Assembly (NCBI GenBank): GCA_013141415.1
Contig: JABFQY010000001.1
Location: forward strand, 310,001-374,000
DNA: 64,000 bases
Direction: 5' to 3'
From: Kiritimatiellaceae bacterium
Lineage (GTDB): Bacteria > Verrucomicrobiota > Kiritimatiellia > Kiritimatiellales > Tichowtungiaceae
Shown here: positions 46,674 to 54,818 of the stretch, piece by piece
How positions within the stretch are numbered: position 1 is the stretch's first letter
Layout of the letters: each line of letters begins with the position of its first letter
Program-made: the position numbers and the translations under genes
The notes under the pieces: generated by a model
Database searches by the model: none
What the model saw: the letters and a program-made list of their open reading frames with translations, nothing else
Told to the model about the DNA's origin: nothing

Positions 46674-47342
46674 TCAGCGGGTCAGAAAATGACTTTGACT
46701 GAAAATGTCGATTCCCAGATAACTTTTTACGAAATAGATAATCAGCATAATGCAAATGCCAACGCTCAGGGCGAGGACTCCTAGAGCCAGCATGAGCGCC
46801 AGAATGTTGCCAAAGAGCGGCGCGCCGTAGCGGAAGGATTGCTGAGAGATCACTCGTAGCCGGTAAAGCCAGTAAGGTGCGCTGTAGACCTGCTTGTCAA
46901 TTTCCTTCTGGTTGAGCGCCAGTTGCTGCTGTAAGGATTCGATATCGTATTGGCGTACGGCCGCATGGACGGCCTGCTGAATGTCGGCAGGCGAGGCAGG
47001 CTTCTTTATAAAACGGAAAATCTGGCCCTCGTTAATGGCTTTAATAAACAGATCAGTTTCAAGCGCTGCGCTGAAGAGTACGCTTTTGATCTGGGCATTC
47101 CGCTGTTTTAGTGTGACCAGAAAGTCGAGGCCGCTTTGGCCCGGCAGGATATGGTCGCACAGGATGGCTTTGATATTCCGTCCGCGCAGAACCTCAACGG
47201 CTTCTTCGGCCGATCCGGCCTGATAGATGACGTATTCTTTTTGAAGAACCCGGTAGAGAACTTTCAGCATGAACGCGTCGTCGTCAATAACCAGAACGGC
47301 GTCCTTTTCCTTCGCGGCAAACTCTTGAGTTTTTTCAGTCAC
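46674..47342 (-). CDS. Membrane-tethered response-regulator receiver protein
   Basis: A 222-residue protein. Residues 14-130 form a CheY-like receiver with the acidic pocket Asp20-22, phosphoacceptor Asp63 (LCDHILPGQSG), Ser91 and Lys113 (FIKKP). A helical linker follows (residues 130-170). A membrane helix (residues 178-204, FGNILALMLALGVLALSVGICIMLIIY) and a short tail come last. There is no DNA-binding output domain, and receivers followed by a membrane anchor are uncommon. The GTG at 47342 is spaced well from AAGGAG; a TTG nine bases earlier is too close. It is last in a five-gene overlapping operon with glycan-type enzymes. Confidence 0.8.
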   Translation of the reverse strand: MTEKTQEFAAKEKDAVLVIDDDAFMLKVLYRVLQKEYVIYQAGSAEEAVEVLRGRNIKAILCDHILPGQSGLDFLVTLKQRNAQIKSVLFSAALETDLFIKAINEGQIFRFIKKPASPADIQQAVHAAVRQYDIESLQQQLALNQKEIDKQVYSAPYWLYRLRVISQQSFRYGAPLFGNILALMLALGVLALSVGICIMLIIYFVKSYLGIDIFSQSHFLTR

Positions 47343-48489
47343 TAAAGCCAAGCTCCTTGTGCATTAGATGATAGATTTGGCGGATGTTTGTCAAGTCTGC
47401 CGGCAGTTCACGGTTGGAACAAATAGAGGCGGCGGAATCCGCATCCTGAGGGTCGTAGCCGTGCAGCCCTTTGATTTGCTTGACGCCCATGAAGCCGGGA
47501 ACGATTTGCAGACCTGAATGAATCAGAAAAATAAGATCGCCGTACATGCCGTTCCCAAACCATACGCCTTCGCGTTTCAGCTCGTCATCGGTCAGAACCC
47601 GGCCCTTCGGGTGACGGCTCAATAGAGCTGTAATCGCCTGTCGCGCGCCGTCATTGAGAAACCAGAACCGCGCCATCGTAGAGTCATAGAATGCGACATA
47701 ATCTTTATTCCAGCGCAGGCCGGTTTTTTTGATGTCGGCAATCAAGTCGTATCCTGCGGTGACATCGTGCATGCCGTGGTCGGTAAAAACATACCACGCC
47801 ACTTCGTCATAATTTTTTTCCGCTGTCGCAATCAGTTGACGTATCTGCAGATCGTACCTGTGAATCAGTTCTGTAACTTTCGGGTCGTGTGTGCCGACAG
47901 CGTGCATCAGGGCATCCAGCTTTCCGAGGGAGCAGTAGGCAAACTCAATCCGTTGTGTTTCTATGTCGGTCGTGAGGCGTGCCAGCTTGGTTTCATCGCT
48001 TACCGCACTGTCGTGAACGTAGTGCGGAATGCCGCGCCGCACCAGTTCATCAAAAATGGTTTCGCCGCGCAGCAATCCGCCCGGCTCCCAGATACGTCTC
48101 TTTTCGGCGTAGTTGAACAGCGGCAGAATTTTGAACGGTACGCCGTAGAGCTGGAAATAACCGGTGAACCCCAGAGTCTTCTTAATAATTTTACTTAGAT
48201 AGTGCCGAACCCGTCCGCGCCGGAAAATGATGTCTGGCAAAACCGCCAGCACGTTTGTCCACTTGAACGGCGAGCCTTTCGGGTCATAGTAGAATGACGA
48301 CCACATCAAATGTTCACTGGGGAGCTTGCCGGAAATAATGGACGGGTCGCACGCCGAAGAATAGCCCAGAATGGTATCCAGTTTTTTGTGGTCACGGATC
48401 AACCCGTGCAGGAAGAACGGGTGCCGGAGAAAAATTTCCCGGCCGAACGCATCAATAAAAATGAAAAGACTCAGCTTGGGCTTTTTCAT
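47335..48489 (-). CDS. Alkaline-phosphatase-superfamily enzyme
   Basis: A 384-residue protein without signal peptide. The metal-site pattern of the alkaline phosphatase/nucleotide pyrophosphatase superfamily is readable: Asp13 (FIDAFG), nucleophile candidate Ser44 or Ser45 (LGYSSACDPS), Asp192 and His196 (KLDALMHAVG), Asp237-His238 (FTDHGMHD) and His343 (GLHGYDP). It probably hydrolyses or transfers a phosphate ester or phosphodiester. The cytosolic location fits a nucleotide-sugar or lipid-linked substrate rather than phosphate scavenging. It overlaps the nucleotidyltransferase-like gene by 4 bases and the receiver gene by 8. Confidence 0.8.
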   Translation of the reverse strand: MKKPKLSLFIFIDAFGREIFLRHPFFLHGLIRDHKKLDTILGYSSACDPSIISGKLPSEHLMWSSFYYDPKGSPFKWTNVLAVLPDIIFRRGRVRHYLSKIIKKTLGFTGYFQLYGVPFKILPLFNYAEKRRIWEPGGLLRGETIFDELVRRGIPHYVHDSAVSDETKLARLTTDIETQRIEFAYCSLGKLDALMHAVGTHDPKVTELIHRYDLQIRQLIATAEKNYDEVAWYVFTDHGMHDVTAGYDLIADIKKTGLRWNKDYVAFYDSTMARFWFLNDGARQAITALLSRHPKGRVLTDDELKREGVWFGNGMYGDLIFLIHSGLQIVPGFMGVKQIKGLHGYDPQDADSAASICSNRELPADLTNIRQIYHLMHKELGFSD

Positions 48490-49595
48490 GAGAATCTCTG
48501 CTGAAGGGCATAAAATTCACTGCACAGTTTTTCAAATTCGGTTTCATAGGAACAAAGCAGGTGGCCGATGACATCGCGATCCGCATGTTTCGTCAGCAGT
48601 AACGGCAGCACCGCATAAAGCCGCAGGCGGGGGTGAGCAAATCCATAGCGGAGAGCGCCCGGCCCGAAGGTGCGCAGGTTGTGTATTGTGTTTTTCACCG
48701 GCGACCCTTCTTTTCCGAGGTGCGGAAAATAGTGAGCATATTTTTCCAGTGTCTGGAACTTCCGGTTAAGCCGGCGCCGCTCATACCAGAGAAAGAACTG
48801 CTCGTAACGTTGCACGGTTTCTGCAAAGCGCAAATGGACATTTCCGTTGTCCAGAGCCTGGAAATCGACCCGTTCCTTGAAATCAATCGCTTGGCTGTAG
48901 GCGCTCATGAAGGTTCGCGCATCGTCCAGCCCGGAAAGATCGATTTCCGGCAGACGGTGCCGTTTAACAACATACGAGGGGTCGTAAGCGCCGCGCATCA
49001 GCAGCGCGCAGTCGCCGAAGGCAAGATCGGCTTTGAAAAGGAACTTCAAAAAGCGCTCTTTTTCATCGTGTGTCAGTATTTCCGGCTGGGCGAGCCGCCG
49101 TTTGATATCGAGCAGCAGTTTACCCCGGTTCATCAGCAGTCGCGTACCTTCGGAAAGCGGAATGGCGTTGCGCGGATAAGCCGGCATGGCGCTGAGAATT
49201 TTTTGATTTCCGCGGATCACCCGGTGGCCGTATTTCATTTCGTAGTTGAGCAGGGAAAATTCGCACTTCGGCAGTGCGGAGGAAAGATAAGGGTAGAGGT
49301 CAACCGGCAGGCCGATCTCTCCGGAAAGTTCTTTCTCCAGTTTTTTGAGAGCCCTCTTCAGTAGCGGATCCAGTGTATCGGTCACCACAATCAAGTCGTA
49401 GTCGTTGAAGGGGAGCTCTTGTCCGCTGGGGCCGATCATCGGCGATCCTTCGCCGCGTCCATAGCCGCCGAGCAGGATCAGCGCCATCCAATGTCTTGAA
49501 AAAGGCGATGCGTACAACGCGTCGGCGATACGTTTCATGTCTGCGTCAATGCGGGCATCGAATGCCGGAGACCCTTTGACGGAATATTTACCCAC
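48486..49595 (-). CDS. Nucleotidyltransferase-fold protein
   Basis: A 369-residue protein with a GTG start. The N-terminal part has the pol-beta-type nucleotidyltransferase pattern: GGYGRGEG (residues 43-50), the Asp pair in NDYDLIVV (Asp65, Asp67) and a third Asp in LPVDLYPY (Asp99). Residues 110-369 are mostly helical and Arg-rich with no recognised domain. The substrate could be a small molecule, sugar phosphate or protein. It overlaps the GT2 gene by 8 bases and the phosphatase-like gene by 4. It is not a clear GlnE, GlnD or antibiotic nucleotidyltransferase. Confidence 0.68.
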   Translation of the reverse strand: MGKYSVKGSPAFDARIDADMKRIADALYASPFSRHWMALILLGGYGRGEGSPMIGPSGQELPFNDYDLIVVTDTLDPLLKRALKKLEKELSGEIGLPVDLYPYLSSALPKCEFSLLNYEMKYGHRVIRGNQKILSAMPAYPRNAIPLSEGTRLLMNRGKLLLDIKRRLAQPEILTHDEKERFLKFLFKADLAFGDCALLMRGAYDPSYVVKRHRLPEIDLSGLDDARTFMSAYSQAIDFKERVDFQALDNGNVHLRFAETVQRYEQFFLWYERRRLNRKFQTLEKYAHYFPHLGKEGSPVKNTIHNLRTFGPGALRYGFAHPRLRLYAVLPLLLTKHADRDVIGHLLCSYETEFEKLCSEFYALQQRFS

Positions 49596-50427
49596 GGGAG
49601 CCTTCTTTCAGTCCGCGGTAGAGGGCCGTATGGATGACGGCGCGATAGGCGATGTTATAGGGAATTGTATCGGGCCGTCCTTTGCGCAGGGCATAAAACA
49701 AATCGCGCGCCCACTCCTTGCAGAGTTCCATGGTTTGGGAAAACAGATTCGTCCGGCGGCCATAGGTGTGCGCGAACCGCAGTCCGTGCCGGAATTTTTT
49801 TCGGTAAAGCTCCTTGAGCGTGTAATTGTGGGAATGCTCCACAACGGAATCGGCTGCCAGCTTGAATCGTGCGCCCTGTGCGCGGCATTCATGTGCCCAT
49901 GCGACATCTTCAGCGTAACCCTTTTCCGGGAATTTGATTTTTTGCCAGAGATCGCGCCGGAACGCGCAGGTGACGGCGGAAAAAAAGTCGGCATTGTCAC
50001 CCTTGATGTTTTTCGGATCATAGGCGCGCAGGTAATCGTAGGTGATGATGAAGCGGGCGTCGGAGCGCGTGACCTGTGCGCTCATCACGGCGTCGGCTTC
50101 GCCGTCAAACAGCGGGCGGAGCAATTTTTCGAGCGCGTCTTCGCTTTGGAAAATCGCATCGGCATTCTGAAAAACAATAAACTCCTGCGTGGCACGCGCC
50201 GACATATCATTCAGCACCTTACCCGGAAGGTATGATTCCGGCGGAATACAGATCAGGTGCTCCGGATTAATCGTGTTGCGCAAAATATCGAGCGACCCGT
50301 CCGTCGAGCCGGAATCTACCGCGAACAGCTCGATGTCTTTGAACGTTTGACGCCTCAGGCTGGCGATGGCCTCCGGAAGATAGGGCATCTCGTTCTTTGA
50401 GCGCATGATGACGGCGACGCGACTCAT
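49588..50427 (-). CDS. Glycosyltransferase family 2 protein
   Basis: A 279-residue GT-A enzyme. It starts VAVIMRSKNEMPYLPEAIASLRRQTF, followed by VDSGSTDGSLDILR and the metal-site region FQNADAIFQSEDALEK; AVTCAFRRDLW and GYAEDVAWAHECRAQG follow (ED catalytic motif). It resembles rhamnosyl- or similar transferases of surface polysaccharides. It overlaps GT4 upstream by 4 bases and the nucleotidyltransferase-like gene by 8. Product glycan unknown. Confidence 0.85.
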   Translation of the reverse strand: MSRVAVIMRSKNEMPYLPEAIASLRRQTFKDIELFAVDSGSTDGSLDILRNTINPEHLICIPPESYLPGKVLNDMSARATQEFIVFQNADAIFQSEDALEKLLRPLFDGEADAVMSAQVTRSDARFIITYDYLRAYDPKNIKGDNADFFSAVTCAFRRDLWQKIKFPEKGYAEDVAWAHECRAQGARFKLAADSVVEHSHNYTLKELYRKKFRHGLRFAHTYGRRTNLFSQTMELCKEWARDLFYALRKGRPDTIPYNIAYRAVIHTALYRGLKEGSRG

Positions 50428-51560
50428 AATCCGGCGACCCTTTCGTAGATGTCGAGAGTCTGCCTTGCCGTGCGGTTCCAGTCAAACTCCGCCGCATACT
50501 CAACGCCTTGGCGGCGTTTCGCATAGCTCCAGCCTTCGGAAAGCGTTTTTTCCAGACACTGAAAAATTTCCTCCGTGCTGTGCGGATTAAACTTTGGCAC
50601 CACATTGCCGGCAATTTCGCGCATGGAGGACGTGTTGGAACAGATCACCGGCGCTCCGCAAGCCAGCGCTTCAATGATCGGGAAGCCGAAGCCTTCGAAA
50701 AGCGACGGAAACGCCATCAGGTCGCAGGCGTTGTAGAAAAGCGGCATATCCTCCAACGGCACGAAGCCGGGGAAAAGAATATCGTCGTGTACCGGGCTGG
50801 TGGCGGCGCGTGCGCGAATCACGTCCGCGCCGTTCCAGTCGGCTCCCGGCAGGACCAGTTTATGCGGGCTGTCGGTTGCCGTCTTAAACTGTTCGAAGGC
50901 CTCGATCAGCCGGACGTGATTTTTCGCCGGATGCTCCAGCCGGGAAACATAAACGATGAAGGGCTTGTCGAGTTTGTACTTTTCGGCGAGTTGTGCGCGG
51001 GCGGATGATTTTTCCGCAGGGCAGAAAATCTGATGGTTGATGCCGGAGTAGAGCACGGTGATTTTTTCCGGCGCAACGCCGACGCGTTCGACGATGTCCT
51101 TCTTGGAATAATGGCTGACGGTGATGATGTGGTCGGCATTGCGAATCTGCGATGGAACAATGCGGCGGTTATAGAACATTCGCGCGGCATCATATTTGGC
51201 GTCCATCGAAAGCGTGGCGACATCGTGAACGGTCGCGACAATCGGACATTCCTTTACCAGCGGAATCCGCCGGTAGCTTGGCACATGCAGCAGGTCAAAC
51301 TTTCTGAGTTTTGCCAGAACCGGAAGAACGGTGTTGTGCCACGCAATGTTGACCACCGGATGGGAAATAAAATCCGAATAGAGCCGCTTCTGGAAATTCG
51401 GCGACGTCAGCTTAATCAGCTCGGCTTCGCGCATCGGCATCATGATGTCGTACCGGCTGACCGGATCCTCCTGCTGGAGGTGCCGGAGCAGTTCGCGGAT
51501 GTAGGAAGCCACGCCGGAGCGCCCGCCCTGCATTACAAAAGCTGAAAATCCAATCTTCAT
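50424..51560 (-). CDS. Glycosyltransferase family 4 protein
   Basis: A 378-residue GT-B enzyme, probably the first gene of the operon. The N-terminal domain has the glycine-loop region MQGGRSGVASYIRELLRHL. The C-terminal domain has ITVLYSGINHQIF, FIVYVSRLEHPAKNH and the donor-binding EX7E motif EGFGFPIIEALACGAPVICS. It is likely to act at the cytoplasmic face on a lipid-linked acceptor. With the following GT2 it could build a short saccharide. Confidence 0.87.
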   Translation of the reverse strand: MKIGFSAFVMQGGRSGVASYIRELLRHLQQEDPVSRYDIMMPMREAELIKLTSPNFQKRLYSDFISHPVVNIAWHNTVLPVLAKLRKFDLLHVPSYRRIPLVKECPIVATVHDVATLSMDAKYDAARMFYNRRIVPSQIRNADHIITVSHYSKKDIVERVGVAPEKITVLYSGINHQIFCPAEKSSARAQLAEKYKLDKPFIVYVSRLEHPAKNHVRLIEAFEQFKTATDSPHKLVLPGADWNGADVIRARAATSPVHDDILFPGFVPLEDMPLFYNACDLMAFPSLFEGFGFPIIEALACGAPVICSNTSSMREIAGNVVPKFNPHSTEEIFQCLEKTLSEGWSYAKRRQGVEYAAEFDWNRTARQTLDIYERVAGL

Positions 51561-51668
51561 TGCCGCCGGATTCTAACCACACCGCCGCGCATTTAAAATA
51601 AACTTCCCCCGCAAAGTTGGTAACAGCCTTGGCAGGGAATCGGCTGCCGGTGTACAGTGCCGTCCGTG

Positions 51669-52793
51669 ATGAACGCGAAGACCATTTTTAGAATTCTGGC
51701 GGCCATGGTTCTCTGCGGAATCGCGCGCGGCGCGGAGCCGGTACAGGTCGATTTCTTTTTCGAGCCGGGCTGTCATGAGTGCGAGCGGATCGAAACGGAG
51801 CTTCTTCCGGAGATCGGAAAGAGGTTTCCCGGAACCTGCTCAATTCGGCGTCATGACATCGGCGTCGAGACAAACTTCCTGCATCTGCTCCAGCTGGAGC
51901 ATGAGCTGGGCTATACAAGTCCGGATCGGGCTTACCTGATCGTCAACCGGCAGGTTGTTTTCGGCCCATCGCCGTCGCACGAGGATTTTTTCGCCGCAGT
52001 CTCCAATCTGCTGACCCAAAGCACCGTCAGTCCGGCGACGCAAACGGTCGCGCCGGATCTGGCAGAGAAATGGTACAGCGGATTTACGTTTTCCGCGGTG
52101 ATCGCCGCCGGACTGATTGACGGAATCAATCCGTGCGCGATTTCAACGCTGGTCTTTTTCATGAGCCTGCTGGCAGTTGCTAAAGTCCGGAACCGCCAGC
52201 TCATCCTGCTGGGAATCTCATTCTGTACCGCTTCATTTCTGACCTATCTGGGTATCGGCTTCGGACTGTTCCGCATCATACATCTGTTCTCCGGCTTTAC
52301 CGCACTGCGCAGCGCGGTGGAATTGGGAATGGTCACGGCCTTGCTGGTTCTCGCCGTCCTGTCGTTCCGCGACGCCATTCGCTTCCGGAAAACCGGCCGC
52401 GCCGCCGATGTGACGCTTCAGCTTTCCGCCGGCATGAAGAAGCGCATTCACGACGTCATGCGCCGCGGACTTGGCAGTACCAGCATCATCTGGGGCGGAT
52501 TGCTGATCGGTTGCGCGGTGACGGTACTGGAAAGTGTCTGCACCGGGCAGGTCTATGTCCCGACGCTGGTTCTGATTCTGAAAGACAGCGCCTTCTCCGA
52601 ATTCCGGGCGTGGATGCTTCTGCTGCTTTATAACGCGCTGTTTATTCTGCCGCTGGTTGTCGTATTCGCCGCGGTTTACTTCGGCCTGCGGACGGAAACG
52701 CTGCTCGCCTGGAGCCGCCGGAACGTAGTCGTCTCCAAGCTTCTCCTCGGACTTTTCTTCGTCCTGATGGCGCTGTTTATCTTCTGCGGGTGA
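51669..52793 (+). CDS. CcdA/DsbD-like membrane protein with N-terminal CxxC domain
   Basis: A 374-residue predicted thiol-electron carrier. After a signal sequence (residues 1-18) comes a thioredoxin-like segment with CHEC near residue 32 (FFFEPGCHECERIETELLPEI). The membrane part (from about residue 140) has the CcdA-type motif DGINPCAISTLVFFMSLLA and a second conserved Cys in ESVCTGQVYVPTL, within six to eight helices. It may pass electrons from the cytoplasm to the attached thiol domain. The order thioredoxin-like domain first, channel second is the reverse of classical DsbD gamma. It is divergent from the GT operon. Confidence 0.75.
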   Translation: MNAKTIFRILAAMVLCGIARGAEPVQVDFFFEPGCHECERIETELLPEIGKRFPGTCSIRRHDIGVETNFLHLLQLEHELGYTSPDRAYLIVNRQVVFGPSPSHEDFFAAVSNLLTQSTVSPATQTVAPDLAEKWYSGFTFSAVIAAGLIDGINPCAISTLVFFMSLLAVAKVRNRQLILLGISFCTASFLTYLGIGFGLFRIIHLFSGFTALRSAVELGMVTALLVLAVLSFRDAIRFRKTGRAADVTLQLSAGMKKRIHDVMRRGLGSTSIIWGGLLIGCAVTVLESVCTGQVYVPTLVLILKDSAFSEFRAWMLLLLYNALFILPLVVVFAAVYFGLRTETLLAWSRRNVVVSKLLLGLFFVLMALFIFCG

Positions 52794-52806
52794 GTATCAC
52801 ACCAAA

Positions 52807-52852
52807 GCCGCCGGGACGGCGGCGATACGTGTACCGCAAGCGTCCCGCTTGC
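52807..52852. repeat. Two hairpin repeats between convergent genes
   Basis: GCCGCCGGGACGGCGGC (52807-52823) and GCAAGCGTCCCGCTTGC (52836-52852) are two perfect or near-perfect hairpins in the 66-base gap between the CcdA-like gene and ugd. They may stop transcription from both sides, though no T-run follows. Confidence 0.6.
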
Positions 52853-52859
52853 CGAAGTC

Positions 52860-54227
52860 TCAGATGTGCTTCCGCGCGGCTTTGCCAATGGAATAGACGT
52901 TGAAGCCGACCTTGTGAAGCGCCTTGTGATCGAGGTGATTGCGTCCGTCGAACAGAAACGCGGGCTGAACCATGCCGTCGAAAATCTTCTTATAGTCGAG
53001 CGTTTTGTATTCCTTCCACTCGGTCAGCAGAGCAATGGCATGCGCGCCTTTGGCCGCCTTGTACGGATCAGCCTCGAACTTGACGCGGTCGATCACATCG
53101 GCCAGATCAACCTTGGCGTGTTCCATGGCCTGCGGGTCGGTGATCACCACTTCGGCATTTTCCGCCAGCAGTTCGCGGGCGATCAGGATGGCCGGGCTTT
53201 CGCGCGTATCACCGGTATCGGCCTTAAACGCGAAACCGAACAGCGCGATCCGCTTGCCGGCAATCGTGTTGAACATTTCCTTGAGCATCCGGGCGACAAA
53301 GCGGCGTTCCTGATATTCGTTCATCTTCACAACCTGCCGCCAGTATTCGGCCACTTCGTGCAGTCCGTAGCTTTCGCAGAGGTAAACGAGGTTCAAGATG
53401 TCTTTCTTAAAGCACGATCCGCCGAAACCGACGCTGGCTTTCAGGAACTTCGGGCCGATCCGGCTGTCCATGCCGATGGCGCGCGCCACTTCGCCGACGT
53501 CGGCGTCGGTTGCTTCGCACAGCGCGGAAATGCTGTTGATTGAACTGACGCGCTGGGCGAGGAACGCATTGGCCGTCAGCTTGGAAAGCTCGCTCGACCA
53601 GAGATTGGTCGTCAGGATTTTTTCCGGCGGAACCCATGCGGCGTAAACATCTGCCAACGCCTTAATCGCCTTCTTGCCTTTAGATGTCGGATGTCCGCCG
53701 ATTAAAATACGGTCGGGGTTTTCGAGGTCGGCGATGGCGGTGCCTTCGGCGAGAAACTCCGGATTGGAGAGAACGTCGAAATGCACGCCGTTCTTACCGC
53801 TGTTCAGAATACGTTCCATCGCGGCGGCGGTACGGACGGGCAGGGTGCTCTTTTCGACCACGATTTTATCGGAAGTCGAAACTTCCAGAATCTGGCGGGC
53901 GCACTTTTCCCAGTACTGGAGGTCGGCGGCGCAGCCCGCGCCGTGACCGAACATTTTGGTCGGCGTGTTCACGCTCACGAAAATAATATCGGCATCCTTG
54001 ATGCCCTTCACCACGTTGGTGGAGAAAAAGAGATTCTTGCCGCGGGCGGCCTTAACCACCTCGTCGAGACCCGGCTCGTAGATCGGCAATGTGTCGGAGT
54101 TCCAGGCGTCGATGCGCTTCTGGTTGATGTCCACCACGGTCACTTTGACCTTCGGATTCTTCTTGGCGATCATCGCCATGGTTGGCCCGCCGACATAACC
54201 CGCACCGATGCAAAGAATTTTAACCAT
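52860..54227 (-). CDS. ugd: UDP-glucose 6-dehydrogenase
   Basis: Oxidises UDP-glucose to UDP-glucuronate for surface polysaccharides. The 455-residue protein has the NAD-binding start [18 protein letters not shown], the STLPVRTA and [12 protein letters not shown] segments, [18 protein letters not shown], and the catalytic cysteine in [10 protein letters not shown]. The length and the N-terminus resemble the animal/plant-type enzyme rather than the shorter E. coli form. AGGAG precedes the ATG on the minus strand. Upstream lies a repeat-filled gap. Confidence 0.95.
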   Translation of the reverse strand: MVKILCIGAGYVGGPTMAMIAKKNPKVKVTVVDINQKRIDAWNSDTLPIYEPGLDEVVKAARGKNLFFSTNVVKGIKDADIIFVSVNTPTKMFGHGAGCAADLQYWEKCARQILEVSTSDKIVVEKSTLPVRTAAAMERILNSGKNGVHFDVLSNPEFLAEGTAIADLENPDRILIGGHPTSKGKKAIKALADVYAAWVPPEKILTTNLWSSELSKLTANAFLAQRVSSINSISALCEATDADVGEVARAIGMDSRIGPKFLKASVGFGGSCFKKDILNLVYLCESYGLHEVAEYWRQVVKMNEYQERRFVARMLKEMFNTIAGKRIALFGFAFKADTGDTRESPAILIARELLAENAEVVITDPQAMEHAKVDLADVIDRVKFEADPYKAAKGAHAIALLTEWKEYKTLDYKKIFDGMVQPAFLFDGRNHLDHKALHKVGFNVYSIGKAARKHI

Positions 54228-54236
54228 AATTAACTC

Positions 54237-54409
54237 CTAGCCTGATCTATTCACTTCCTTCATAGCCACCTGCAAATCAAGCTTATGCTCGTCTTGCAGG
54301 TTTCGACTCGCCCTTGGCTCGCTCAAGGCTAGCCCTGAGCGAACCCTTTCAAGGGTTCTGTCGAAGCCCCTCCGGGGTGAATAATTCATTCATGAATTAT
54401 TCAGGCTAG
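54237..54409. repeat. Composite repeat filling the gap upstream of ugd
   Basis: Bounded by exact inverted ends CTAGCCTGA (54237-54245) and TCAGGCTAG (54401-54409). Inside are TTTCGAC/GTCGAA arms (54301-54307, 54360-54365), hairpin GAACCCTTTCAAGGGTTC (54341-54358), CCCCTCCGGGG, and GAATAATTCA/TGAATTATTC (54379-54402). The left end overlaps the ugd ribosome site, so it may influence ugd expression. Confidence 0.65.
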
Positions 54410-54492
54410 AAGGTTCTAGAAACTGGCAGGATGTATAACCGTTTTCCGCACCGCCCGCCAGCCCTTGCTATTGGAAAGTTCTTTGAGCGTTT

Positions 54493-54804
54493 TTATAGGC
54501 CGCACGACAGGCCGTCGACGATTTTTTTGACGGTACTGTTACTCGCGAGAAGGGACATCAGGACCAATGATATTCCAAATAGGGTAAGTCCGGAGCCTAC
54601 TATCAAACAGAGCGTGTGATTGGATGGAGTTCCCGACATCAGGTCTTTAAGGAAAAGTCCTCCGAGTCCGCAACATAGCAGGCCTGCAACAAATGCAATT
54701 ACACGAAAACCTCCTTCTCGTTTTTTCCCTATAGCAAAATTACCGAGGAAGTAGAGGATTATGGCCACGAGAAGAATTCCAGCAGTAAACAGCAATCTAT
54801 TCAT
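54493..54804 (-). CDS. Small membrane protein of unknown function
   Basis: A 103-residue protein not recognised, with three hydrophobic segments: LLFTAGILLVAIILYFLGNF, FRVIAFVAGLLCCGLGGLFL and LCLIVGSGLTLFGISLVLMSLLA. Basic residues lie between the first two (GKKREGGFR). It starts 15 bases after nadE on the same strand and is AT-richer than its neighbours. It is probably the last gene of the guaB-lipoprotein-nadE transcript. Confidence 0.55.
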   Translation of the reverse strand: MNRLLFTAGILLVAIILYFLGNFAIGKKREGGFRVIAFVAGLLCCGLGGLFLKDLMSGTPSNHTLCLIVGSGLTLFGISLVLMSLLASNSTVKKIVDGLSCGL

Positions 54805-54818
54805 CTTTATTGATCCAG

